Assembly: GCA_900549085.1 (NCBI GenBank)
Contig: URMO01000013.1
Location: 1-39,587, forward strand
Origin: an uncultured Collinsella sp.
Lineage (GTDB): Bacteria > Actinomycetota > Coriobacteriia > Coriobacteriales > Coriobacteriaceae
Direction: 5' to 3'
DNA: 39,587 bases
Both the position numbers and the translations under genes were made by a program. Below the pieces are notes generated by a model. The model did not search any database, was not told where the DNA came from, and saw nothing but the letters and a program-made list of their open reading frames with translations. Of this stretch, positions 1-6,980 are shown piece by piece; the stretch's first letter is position 1; each line of letters opens with the position of its first letter.

Positions 1-1137
1 GAACTCCGCGCCCGTGGGGATGACGAAGATCTTGACCTTGGAATCCTTGGCAGACAGGCACCAAGCGCCGTCGCCACGCAGGGCGTTACGGGCATGGTCC
101 ATCTTGACGCCCATAAAGGCCAGACGGTCGGCAACGCCGGCGCGAACGGCCGGAGCGTGCTCACCGATGCCGGCGGTGAAGACCAGCGTGTCCATGCCGC
201 ACATGGAAGTGGCCATCTCGGCAGCCTTGGCGGCAATCTTGTAGACGAACATATCGAAGGCGAGCTGAGCCTCGGGGTCACCAGCAGCGGCGAGCTCCTC
301 GACATTGCGGCAGTCGTTGGTCTTGCCACCGGTCACAGCCAAAAGGCCGGACTTTTTGTTCATCATCTCGTCGACCTCGTCGAAGGTGTAGCCGCCCTCG
401 CGCTGCAGGTAGCACACGGTAGCCGGGTCGATGGAGCCGCAGCGGGTGCCCATCATGACGCCATCGAGCGGGGTGAGACCCATGGTGGTGTCCATGCACT
501 TGCCGTCCTCGATGGCGCACAGGGAAGCGCCGGAACCGATATGGCACACGACGACCTTGCGGGCCTCGCCGTTGGTCATCTCGGCGACCTTTTTGGAGAT
601 GTAACGGTAGCTGGTGCCGTGGGCGCCGTACTTACGGATGTGCAGCTTGTCGCAAACATCCTTGGGAAGGGCGTAGGTCTTGGCGACCTCGGGCATGTTG
701 AAGTGGAAAGCGGTGTCGTAGACCGTAACGTTGGGCAGATCGGGATACTGCTCCAGGCAGAACTCGATAACGTTGGCCTCGGGGTTGTTGTGCAGCGGCG
801 CCAGCGGGGCGACCTCACGGATCTTGGCGAGAACGTCCTCGTCGACGAGGGAGGAATCGCCAAAGTACCAACCGCCCTGAACGATACGGTGGCCAATGCC
901 CTCGATCTTGACGCCGTTGGCCTCGAGGTCCTTCAGGACGACCTCGATGGCGACCTTGTGGTCGGGGAACTCGATGTTCTCGGTCACCTTCTTGGAGCCG
1001 TTGGCAGCGTGGGTGAAGGTGCCGCCGGTAAAGCAGACGCGCTCGCAGGAGCCCTTTGCGGACACCTTGTGGGACTTGGTATCGATGACCTGATACTTAA
1101 GGGTCGAAGATCCTGCGTTGACGACCAGAACGTTCAT
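1..1137 (-). CDS. ackA: Acetate kinase, 3' end cut by window edge
   Basis: Acetate kinase makes ATP and acetate from acetyl phosphate in the cytoplasm, the last step of fermentative acetate formation. The protein begins MNVLVVNAGSSTLKYQVID, the family's phosphate-binding start. It carries GHRIVQGG (catalytic-type Arg at residue 84), LAPLHNN, DTAFH, HIGSGAS, MGLTPLDG and GTRCGSIDP in the family order. About 379 residues are visible of a usual ~400, so only the C-terminal tail lies outside the window. Some motif positions differ from well-known AckA proteins: Gln87 where VHGG is usual, and HIGSGAS where H[LI]GNG is usual. The ATG at 1137 is the first Met and matches family N-termini. No pta gene is visible; it could lie beyond the left edge. 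Identification is firm; the substitutions look like lineage variation rather than inactivation. Confidence 0.96.
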   Translation of the reverse strand, partial: MNVLVVNAGSSTLKYQVIDTKSHKVSAKGSCERVCFTGGTFTHAANGSKKVTENIEFPDHKVAIEVVLKDLEANGVKIEGIGHRIVQGGWYFGDSSLVDEDVLAKIREVAPLAPLHNNPEANVIEFCLEQYPDLPNVTVYDTAFHFNMPEVAKTYALPKDVCDKLHIRKYGAHGTSYRYISKKVAEMTNGEARKVVVCHIGSGASLCAIEDGKCMDTTMGLTPLDGVMMGTRCGSIDPATVCYLQREGGYTFDEVDEMMNKKSGLLAVTGGKTNDCRNVEELAAAGDPEAQLAFDMFVYKIAAKAAEMATSMCGMDTLVFTAGIGEHAPAVRAGVADRLAFMGVKMDHARNALRGDGAWCLSAKDSKVKIFVIPTGAEF

Positions 1138-1190
1138 GTGTCTCCCTACTAACAGGCGGTGTGGCGCCGCCAGGTTACATACGTTTCAAT

Positions 1191-1224
1191 AATAAACCCA
1201 AACGCCCTCGCGCTCGGGTTTATT
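1191..1224 (-). terminator. Hairpin after the HIT gene, possible terminator
   Basis: A 9-bp perfect stem (1191-1199 with 1216-1224, aataaaccc/gggtttatt) has a GC-rich loop. It lies 60 bases downstream of the minus-strand HIT gene and upstream of ackA. On the minus strand it runs into a T-rich stretch (TTTATTATTG), so it may end the xse-HIT transcript and separate ackA. The T tract is short, so efficiency is uncertain. Confidence 0.5.
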
Positions 1225-1284
1225 GCGTTGATATATAAGTTATCGGTGTCAGAGCTTCCGTTTCATTGCACGGAAGAGGCGTCC

Positions 1285-1620
1285 TCAGATGAGGTTCTCA
1301 CCCAGGTTCTTGCCGCCGAGGACGTGCATGTGGAAGTGCATGACGGTCTGACCGGCGTTAACGCCCTTGTTGGAGATGACGCGGAAGCCGTCCTCCAGGC
1401 CCTTGGCCTTAGCGACCTCCTGGATGGCGTGGGCCATGGCGCCCATGGTCTCGGCAGGCACGTTGTCGGCGATGTCGCTGTAGTGCTTCTTGGGGATCAC
1501 GAGCGTGTGGACCGGCGCCTGGGGGTTGAGGTCATCGAAGGCGATGACCTGATCGTCCTCATAGACAACGGTCGAGGGGATCTCGTGGTTGGCAATTTTG
1601 CAGAAGATGCAATCACACAT
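1285..1620 (-). CDS. HIT family nucleotide-binding hydrolase
   Basis: A 111-residue histidine-triad protein, the size of HinT-type nucleoside phosphoramidases, which cleave AMP-linked phosphoramidates in the cytoplasm. The N-terminus CIFCKIANHEIPSTVVYED and the C-terminal catalytic triad HFHMHVLGG are both family hallmarks. The frame stays open upstream into an inverted repeat. I chose the ATG at 1620 because it matches family N-termini and has AGAAAGGAACC just upstream. It follows xseA-xseB on the same strand but is separated from xseB by the 34-bp inverted repeat at 1646-1754, so it may have its own promoter or read through from xse. The exact cellular substrate cannot be told from sequence. 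Confidence 0.93.
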   Translation of the reverse strand: MCDCIFCKIANHEIPSTVVYEDDQVIAFDDLNPQAPVHTLVIPKKHYSDIADNVPAETMGAMAHAIQEVAKAKGLEDGFRVISNKGVNAGQTVMHFHMHVLGGKNLGENLI

Positions 1621-1645
1621 GGTTGGTTCCTTTCTCACAGACCAA

Positions 1646-1754
1646 GGTAGTCTTTTTGGGACGGGGCTTTTTTGACTACTTTTTCGCAAGCGCAAACACT
1701 CGGCAAGCCGTCGCGCAAGGGTAGTCAAAAAAGCCCCGTCCCAAAAAGACTACC
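1646..1754. repeat. Perfect 34-bp inverted repeat with 41-base spacer
   Basis: The left arm 1646-1679 and right arm 1721-1754 are exact reverse complements over 34 bases. The arms contain the core tttttgggacggggcttttt. The 41-base spacer is GC-rich and holds no gene. The element fills the gap between xseB and the HIT gene and could form a very stable RNA hairpin. It could be a small mobile or repeat element (MITE or REP-like) or a strong transcriptional roadblock. Similar gtccc/ggggac-containing hairpins occur at 9891-9930 and 12546-12580. Confidence 0.9.
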
Positions 1755-1775
1755 CCAAAGTAGGCTGCGAGGTAG

Positions 1776-2042
1776 TTAGAACGAAAGGTTGTCGTCCGTG
1801 TTGGCGGCTTCGCCGTCGGCGAGCACGTCGTTGCCGTCAACATCCTTCAGGAGCACCGAGACCTTCTGCTCGGCATCGGACAGACGGGTGCGCAGGCTCT
1901 TGAGGAGCTCGACGCCGCGGGTATAGCTCTCGAGCGACTCCTCGAGCTCCATATCACCCGACTCCAAGCTGCGGATGATGAGTTCCAGCTCCTGCGAGGC
2001 CTGCTTGTACGTAAGCTGCTCGACCGGGGTCTTCTCTGCCAT
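1776..2042 (-). CDS. xseB: Exonuclease VII small subunit
   Basis: An 88-residue protein of the XseB family. Several XseB copies join one XseA to form exonuclease VII, which degrades single-stranded DNA from both ends to short oligonucleotides. The family core is visible (LTYKQASQELELIIRSLESG, then LEESLESYTRGVELLKS), with an acidic C-terminal tail. It lies 42 bases downstream of xseA on the same strand, the usual xseA-xseB order, and AGGAAA lies just upstream of the ATG at 2042. Confidence 0.95.
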   Translation of the reverse strand: MAEKTPVEQLTYKQASQELELIIRSLESGDMELEESLESYTRGVELLKSLRTRLSDAEQKVSVLLKDVDGNDVLADGEAANTDDNLSF

Positions 2043-2084
2043 ATCTGTTTCCTTTCCTAAAGGTTTATCGCTATGAAACGCGGC

Positions 2085-3536
2085 CTACTCGACCGTATCG
2101 ACCGTTGCCGTAACGTTACCGTCTGCCATGCGCACGCGGATGGCGTCGCCGGGCTTAAAGGTCTTGGCGCTCGTGGCCACACCATCATCGCTGTACGCGA
2201 TGGAATAGCCGCGAGCAAGTACCTTGAGCGGTGACAGGGCATCGAGTGAGGCTGCCGCACGGCCCAGGTCGGACGCGGGCTTGCTGAGCATCGTGCGCCC
2301 CTGATGCTCCAGACGGGAGCTCGCAAGCGTGAGCGCATGGCGCTTGCCATCGAGCCCCGAGGTGCTTGCGATCAAGCGCTCGGGCAGACGCTCGAAGTTG
2401 GAGCGGAAGGCCCCAACCGAACGCGTTATGGCGCCGGACAGACGATCGGCCGTCAAGGCAAGCTCAGACTCGCGACGCTCGACCATAAACGTTGGATCGT
2501 TGAGGCACGGGCGGCACGCGGCCGCATCGAGCGCGTCACCCAGACGAGCCGTATAGGTGTCCCAGGCACGACGACCGCGCTGGTCGAGCATTTCCAGATC
2601 GACCTGATCCGACCCAATCATCGATGCCATCGCAGCACCCAGACGCTGATGGCGCGTCTCGAGCACATCGGCCAGCTCCGTCATAGCCGGCGCCACCGAT
2701 TCTGCCGCTGCCGTTGGCGTGGAGGCGCGACGGTCGCTCACCATGTCGCAGATCGAGGTATCGGGCTCATGCCCAATGCCCGTCACCACAGGCACGGGAC
2801 AGGCTGCCACCGCACGGGCAAGCTCCTCGTCGTTAAAGGTCATGAGGTCCTCAAAGGAACCGCCGCCACGCACGAGCAAAATGCAATCGGGCGCCGGCGT
2901 AATGGCAGCGGCGCGACGCAGGCCTTCAATAAGCTCTGCCGGCGCGCCCTCGCCCTGGACCTTTGCGCCCACGCAGACAAGCTCGACGAGCGGGTTGCGA
3001 CGGCGCAGCGTACGCTTGACGTCGTCGATTACGGCGCCCGAAAGCGAGGTGACAACCGCCACGCGCGAGCAGAACACCGGGATGCGGCGTTTGCGCGCCT
3101 CATCCATCAGGCCCTCGCGACGCAGCTTTTCGGCCAACTGAGCCACCTGCTGACGCAGCAAGCCCTCCCCCGCCAGCGAGAACGAGCGGGCGACGAAGCT
3201 CATGCGACCCGTAGGCTTGTAGAGATTGAAGCTACCCTTAAAGCTCACCTGCATGCCGTCGCGCAGATCGAAGGTGCGCTTAAGGTAGGCGCCCTTCCAG
3301 ATGATGCAGTCGACGGCCGCCGAGTCGTCCTTGATTTGGAAGTAGCAGTGGCCGCTTCGGGCATTGGGACCGCGGAAACCCGTGACCTCGCCCAAAACGC
3401 TCAGCTGCGGAATGGCATCGAGCGCACCGGCGGCGATCTCCACCGCCTGGCTCACGCTGAGCTCTTTGCACTCCTGCTCGTCCGATCCGTCGAACTCGGC
3501 GGAAACGGTATTGCCGGTCAGATTCCAGCCAGCCAC
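2085..3536 (-). CDS. xseA: Exonuclease VII large subunit
   Basis: The catalytic subunit of exonuclease VII, about 483 residues. An N-terminal OB-fold nucleic-acid-binding domain (GEVTGFRGPNARSGHCYFQI, then VDCIIWKG) is followed by the exonuclease VII large-subunit domain, with family segments PVVTGIGHEPDTSICD and RASTPTAAAE, and the C-terminal LKVLARGYSIAY. The frame is open to 3563. I prefer the GTG at 3536 because AAAGGAGG sits four bases before it; upstream starts would translate through that ribosome binding site. It forms an operon with xseB. Confidence 0.94.
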   Translation of the reverse strand: MAGWNLTGNTVSAEFDGSDEQECKELSVSQAVEIAAGALDAIPQLSVLGEVTGFRGPNARSGHCYFQIKDDSAAVDCIIWKGAYLKRTFDLRDGMQVSFKGSFNLYKPTGRMSFVARSFSLAGEGLLRQQVAQLAEKLRREGLMDEARKRRIPVFCSRVAVVTSLSGAVIDDVKRTLRRRNPLVELVCVGAKVQGEGAPAELIEGLRRAAAITPAPDCILLVRGGGSFEDLMTFNDEELARAVAACPVPVVTGIGHEPDTSICDMVSDRRASTPTAAAESVAPAMTELADVLETRHQRLGAAMASMIGSDQVDLEMLDQRGRRAWDTYTARLGDALDAAACRPCLNDPTFMVERRESELALTADRLSGAITRSVGAFRSNFERLPERLIASTSGLDGKRHALTLASSRLEHQGRTMLSKPASDLGRAAASLDALSPLKVLARGYSIAYSDDGVATSAKTFKPGDAIRVRMADGNVTATVDTVE

Positions 3537-3651
3537 GCAGCCTCCTTTCGTCATCGTGCACACGGGCTCCGGCCCTGCGCAAATTCAAGTCCAAAACATA
3601 GTACAGCGCCGCTGGGACACGAATCCCCGCGGCGCCTGCCTGTCCCGTTTG

Positions 3652-4356
3652 CTATCGGTTGGAGTTTCTGTTGTAGCGAGCCATCAGGTAGAGCAGCTGA
3701 ATAATCGAGGTGAGCGCCGCCGCCACGTAGGTAAGCGCGGCTGCCGTCAGCACCTTCTTGGCACCGTTGACCTGCTTGGAACTCATGCCCGACTGCTCGA
3801 TATACGCCACGGCGCGGCGACTGGCATCGATCTCGACAGGCAACGTAACGAGTTGGAACAGCACACTAAACGAGAAGAAGATCAATGCGAGGGTCGTGAG
3901 TCCGGCGATGTTCATAAACAGGCCCAAGAGCAACACGATGGTCCAGGTGTTCTGGGTAAAGTTGACGACCGGGACCAGGGCGGTGCGAACCTTCATCATG
4001 GCGTAACCGCTCTGACGCTGGGCGGCATGACCCGCCTCGTGGCAGGCCACGGCAACGCTTGCGACCGATCCGCCCGAACGGTTAGCGTCCGAGAGATACA
4101 GGTTGTTATCCTGCGGGTTGTAGTGGTCGGTGAGCTCACCGGCAACACCCTTGATACCCACGGCGTTGCAACCGTTGGCGTCGAGCATGCGGCGAGCGAC
4201 CGTGGCACCCGTGTCGCCGTCCGAGCGAACCTTGGACCAGGTCTTGTACGTCGAGTTGATATAGCTCTGCGCAGCAAGGCCAAGCACCGTACAAACAAGA
4301 ACAACCAGCAGGTACAGCGGGTCGATGCCAAAGCCGTAACCATAGTAATAGGGCAT
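3652..4356 (-). CDS. Membrane zinc metallopeptidase, YugP/Zn_peptidase_2 family
   Basis: A 234-residue integral membrane protein. An N-terminal transmembrane segment (YLLVVLVCTVLGLAA) precedes a soluble part with the zinc motif HEAGHA (two His and the catalytic Glu) near residue 106. Two or three hydrophobic segments follow (TWTIVLLLGLFMNIAGL, LALIFFSFSVLFQLVTL and a C-terminal one). Length and arrangement match the putative neutral zinc peptidase family typified by Bacillus YugP. CGGAGGAATTCGC precedes the ATG at 4356. The substrate is unknown. Its neighbours, RNase D upstream and xseA downstream, give no functional clue. Confidence 0.9.
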   Translation of the reverse strand: MPYYYGYGFGIDPLYLLVVLVCTVLGLAAQSYINSTYKTWSKVRSDGDTGATVARRMLDANGCNAVGIKGVAGELTDHYNPQDNNLYLSDANRSGGSVASVAVACHEAGHAAQRQSGYAMMKVRTALVPVVNFTQNTWTIVLLLGLFMNIAGLTTLALIFFSFSVLFQLVTLPVEIDASRRAVAYIEQSGMSSKQVNGAKKVLTAAALTYVAAALTSIIQLLYLMARYNRNSNR

Positions 4357-4420
4357 GCGAATTCCTCCGAATCGAGTTACACGTTGGAGGCATTTTACCC
4401 ACTCAGCCGACTAGACTTCC

Positions 4421-5554
4421 CTATAACAACTCAATCTTTCCGTCCTTCACGGTGAGTCCCATATTGCCGGAAAGCAGATCGTCCAGACGCGAACCCACAA
4501 GCTCAAAACGCCAGCCTTCGCGCAGGGGACTTTGCTCAGGATGCTCAATATAGTCGGCCAGGTCATCGCGCGAGGCAATGACCGAGGTCGCCACGCCCGA
4601 ACGCTCGGCAACCAGGCGAATGAGCGCATACATCAGGTCCGTCACGCTCTCCAACTCCGGCGAAATCTGACGGTGCCCGCGCACCATGAGCGGCAGGCGA
4701 TCGTGCGGGCAGCTCGCGCCGCGCTTGATGGCCATCAACGCACCATCCACGTCGCGCTCCCCCAGCTGGTCGGTGCCGCGGATGCTGCGGAACTCCTCAA
4801 CGCGCACAGGATTGCGCTTGACGAGCGCCAGCAGTGTATCGTCGGACATAACCCACTTGCGCGGGATGTTGCGCCGCTCAGCGCGGTCCTCACGCCAAGC
4901 GGCAAGCTCGCGCGCAATGCCCAGCTGATGGCGGCTACACGAGTTGATGCGTTTGACCTTGCGGAATGCCTCATGGCGGTCGGCGCGGTAGTGCGACTCG
5001 TCGGCCAAAGGACGCAACTCGTCGAGCACCCAGTCCACGCGGCCCAGCTCACGCAGGCGGCTCATCATCTCGGTATAGGCGACGATTAAGTACTTGACGT
5101 CATCGATCGCGTACTCGATCTGTTTGTCGGTCAGCGGGCGGCGCGACCAATCGGTCAGCGATTCGGTCTTAGGCAATGAGACGCCGCAAAACGTCTGCAC
5201 GAGCGCACCGTAGGAAATCTGCTGGCGCTCGCCCAAAAAGGCGGCGGCCACCTGCGTGTCAAAAATGGGACGCGGCAGCACGCCCACGGTATGGAGCATA
5301 ACCTCCATATCCTGCGAGCAGGCGTGAAACACCTTGGTCACGCTCTCATCGCCCATAAGCTCGGCCAGCGGCGACAGGTCGTCGATCACCAGAGGATCGA
5401 CCGCGACGCTCTCGGCAGGGGTGGCAATCTGGACCAAGCACAGGCGCGGATGGAACGTGCGCTCGCGCAAAAACTCGGTATCGACGGCAATCGCGTCAAA
5501 CTCACGGGCGCGCTGGCAAAAGTCGAGCAGAGCCTGATGTGTGGAAATGTACAT
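4421..5554 (-). CDS. rnd: Ribonuclease D
   Basis: A DEDDy-type 3'-5' exoribonuclease that trims tRNA precursors and other structured RNAs. Motifs in order: Exo I DTEFLRERTFHPRL, Exo II FHACSQDMEVM, and Exo III with the Tyr-Asp pair (YAIDDVKYL). HRDC-type helical domains follow. The length, about 377 residues, is normal. The frame extends to a GTG at 5590, but I prefer the ATG at 5554 (MYISTHQALLDFCQRA), which matches family N-termini; neither start has a strong ribosome binding site. It is divergent from the diacylglycerol-kinase-like gene, so a promoter for each must lie in 5555-5652. Confidence 0.92.
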   Translation of the reverse strand: MYISTHQALLDFCQRAREFDAIAVDTEFLRERTFHPRLCLVQIATPAESVAVDPLVIDDLSPLAELMGDESVTKVFHACSQDMEVMLHTVGVLPRPIFDTQVAAAFLGERQQISYGALVQTFCGVSLPKTESLTDWSRRPLTDKQIEYAIDDVKYLIVAYTEMMSRLRELGRVDWVLDELRPLADESHYRADRHEAFRKVKRINSCSRHQLGIARELAAWREDRAERRNIPRKWVMSDDTLLALVKRNPVRVEEFRSIRGTDQLGERDVDGALMAIKRGASCPHDRLPLMVRGHRQISPELESVTDLMYALIRLVAERSGVATSVIASRDDLADYIEHPEQSPLREGWRFELVGSRLDDLLSGNMGLTVKDGKIELL

Positions 5555-5652
5555 ATCAACCCATCGAATAAGGTTAGGCCCGAAAAACACGGGTAGGATA
5601 TCGGCATTGCTCTACAACTATACTCGGTTAGTCACAGAACGGGAACGTAAGT

Positions 5653-6570
5653 ATGCGCTGCCTTATCATCCACAACCCGGCATCGGGCCCCAGCTCAGAT
5701 GAAATCTACGCGTTCACGCACGCCCTCGCGCAGGGCGGCGACGAGGTCGTGATGCGTTTTATCGGCGATGGCATGGAGCCCGAGGACGCCGTGGCAGACG
5801 TGCGCGAGTTTGATCGCGTGGTGATTTCGGGCGGCGACGGCACCGTCTCCAACGTGCTCGACCAGATGCGCGGATGCGGCGTCCCCACGCTCGTCTTCCC
5901 CTCCGGCACGGCCTGCCTGTTCTTCAACAACATTGGCAATGCCCCCGAGGCCGCGGCGCTCGCCAAGGCCTGCCGCGTCGGCCGTACCGTCAAGGCGGAC
6001 ATGGGCGAGCTCTTTTGGCTCGACGAGAACGGCAACGAAAAGCGCCACGGCTTTATTATCATCGCCGGATCGGGTTACGATGCCGAGATCATGATGAAGG
6101 CCGCCCCCGCCAAAAACGACATCGGCGAGATCGCCTATTTCTTGTCGGCGCTCGCCACACCCAACCCCACGGTGGCGCACTTTACGATTGAGCATGACGG
6201 CATTGTCGAGGAGCTCGATGGCATCTGCTGCATGGCCGGCAACACCTCGGTCATTCAAAACGACATCAACCTGTTCCCCGATTGCCGCATGAACGACGGC
6301 ATGGTCGACATCGCGGTCATCGAGCCCGTAAAAACCGTCCAGCTCCTGCCCACCGTGATCACCGCCGCGCTCGACCCCGCCGGCAAGGTACTCGGCCGTC
6401 CGCAGTTCAAGATCATCCAGACCAAGGAAGCCAAGATCACCTGCACCCCGTCACTGGGCATGCAGTTCGATGGCGAGATCATCTCCAGCAATTCGGGCGT
6501 CTTTGGTGCCCGCGCACTTCCGCAATGCCTCGACCTCATCGTCGACGAATTCTCCCCACTCGGAAAATAG
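5653..6570 (+). CDS. Diacylglycerol kinase catalytic-domain (YegS/BmrU-like) lipid kinase
   Basis: A 305-residue protein of the soluble lipid kinase family that phosphorylates diacylglycerol or related lipids at the membrane surface. Evidence: the N-terminal IIHNPASG, the nucleotide-binding VVISGGDGTVSNVL (GGDGT near residues 59-63), PSGTACLFFNNIG in place of the common P-GT-N-FA segment, and a C-terminal half with MQFDGEI, as in family members (DGE). The variant PSGTACLFF may mean a different substrate. Its stop codon overlaps the ribosome binding site of the next small gene, so the two are coupled. Confidence 0.87.
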   Translation: MRCLIIHNPASGPSSDEIYAFTHALAQGGDEVVMRFIGDGMEPEDAVADVREFDRVVISGGDGTVSNVLDQMRGCGVPTLVFPSGTACLFFNNIGNAPEAAALAKACRVGRTVKADMGELFWLDENGNEKRHGFIIIAGSGYDAEIMMKAAPAKNDIGEIAYFLSALATPNPTVAHFTIEHDGIVEELDGICCMAGNTSVIQNDINLFPDCRMNDGMVDIAVIEPVKTVQLLPTVITAALDPAGKVLGRPQFKIIQTKEAKITCTPSLGMQFDGEIISSNSGVFGARALPQCLDLIVDEFSPLGK

Positions 6571-6579
6571 GAGGACCCC

Positions 6580-6672
6580 ATGAACGACACTCCCCTGCCC
6601 GGCTTTATCGTCATTGTTCTGGCCATGCTCATCGGCTATGCGATCAACGTGATCCACCGCCGGAAGAAGTAA
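6580..6672 (+). CDS. 30-residue single-pass membrane peptide
   Basis: A very short gene directly after the lipid kinase. TAGGAGG, which includes the kinase stop codon, lies six bases before the ATG. The peptide starts MNDTPLPG, has one hydrophobic helix (FIVIVLAMLIGYAINVI) and ends HRRKK, so it should insert with a positively charged cytoplasmic tail. No family is recognised. Tight coupling suggests it may help anchor or regulate the lipid kinase, but that is inference. A rho-independent terminator at 6709 closes the two-gene unit. Confidence 0.72.
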   Translation: MNDTPLPGFIVIVLAMLIGYAINVIHRRKK

Positions 6673-6708
6673 TTCCACATTGGTATGATATTCATCCAAT
6701 TATCATTT

Positions 6709-6753
6709 CCCCCGTTGTTTATGCATTTGCCAGACAGCGGGGGATTTTTCTTT
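6709..6753 (+). terminator. Rho-independent terminator after the lipid kinase unit
   Basis: A 10-bp stem (6709-6718 with 6734-6743, one G-U pair, cccccgttgt/acagcggggg) is followed by ATTTTTCTTT. It sits 36 bases after the small membrane peptide and closes that transcript. Confidence 0.9.
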
Positions 6754-6825
6754 GTGCCCCGTGCAAGGCACTTTATTCAGATACAGTAATTGCAGGGAGT
6801 CTTTATTTAAATAAAGCTAGATAAT

Positions 6826-6896
6826 GAGTATTATTGTCCGTTCATCGCATATTTTAGAACGCTCATCGAGTATTTCATCGAAATAGATGAATACTC
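6826..6896. promoter_or_regulatory. GAGTATT repeats and imperfect palindrome before the C69 peptidase
   Basis: The AT-rich 6673-6980 gap holds the terminator and then this cluster. GAGTATT begins near 6829 and at 6868, and AATACTC lies at 6890-6896. The last two form an imperfect palindrome (6868-6879 with 6886-6896, one bulge). The position, about 90 bases before the C69 start codon, would suit an operator or the 5' end of its mRNA. No known regulator site is recognised. Confidence 0.4.
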
Positions 6897-6980
6897 TTTA
6901 GACTTCCTTTAGGCTAGTAGATGTATTTATTAGCTGAAGCTCCGTACGGTTTCGCGGGGTTTCAACAGTTGGGAGGGATC

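Noticed and set aside
94..1152. Long plus-strand open frame antisense to acetate kinase
   Set aside because: Low-complexity Gly/Val/His/Asp composition typical of the reverse strand of a high-GC gene, and acetate kinase on the other strand is certain.
2304..3704. 466-codon plus-strand open frame over xseA
   Set aside because: Crosses from xseA into the next gene with no domain; exonuclease VII is clear on the minus strand.
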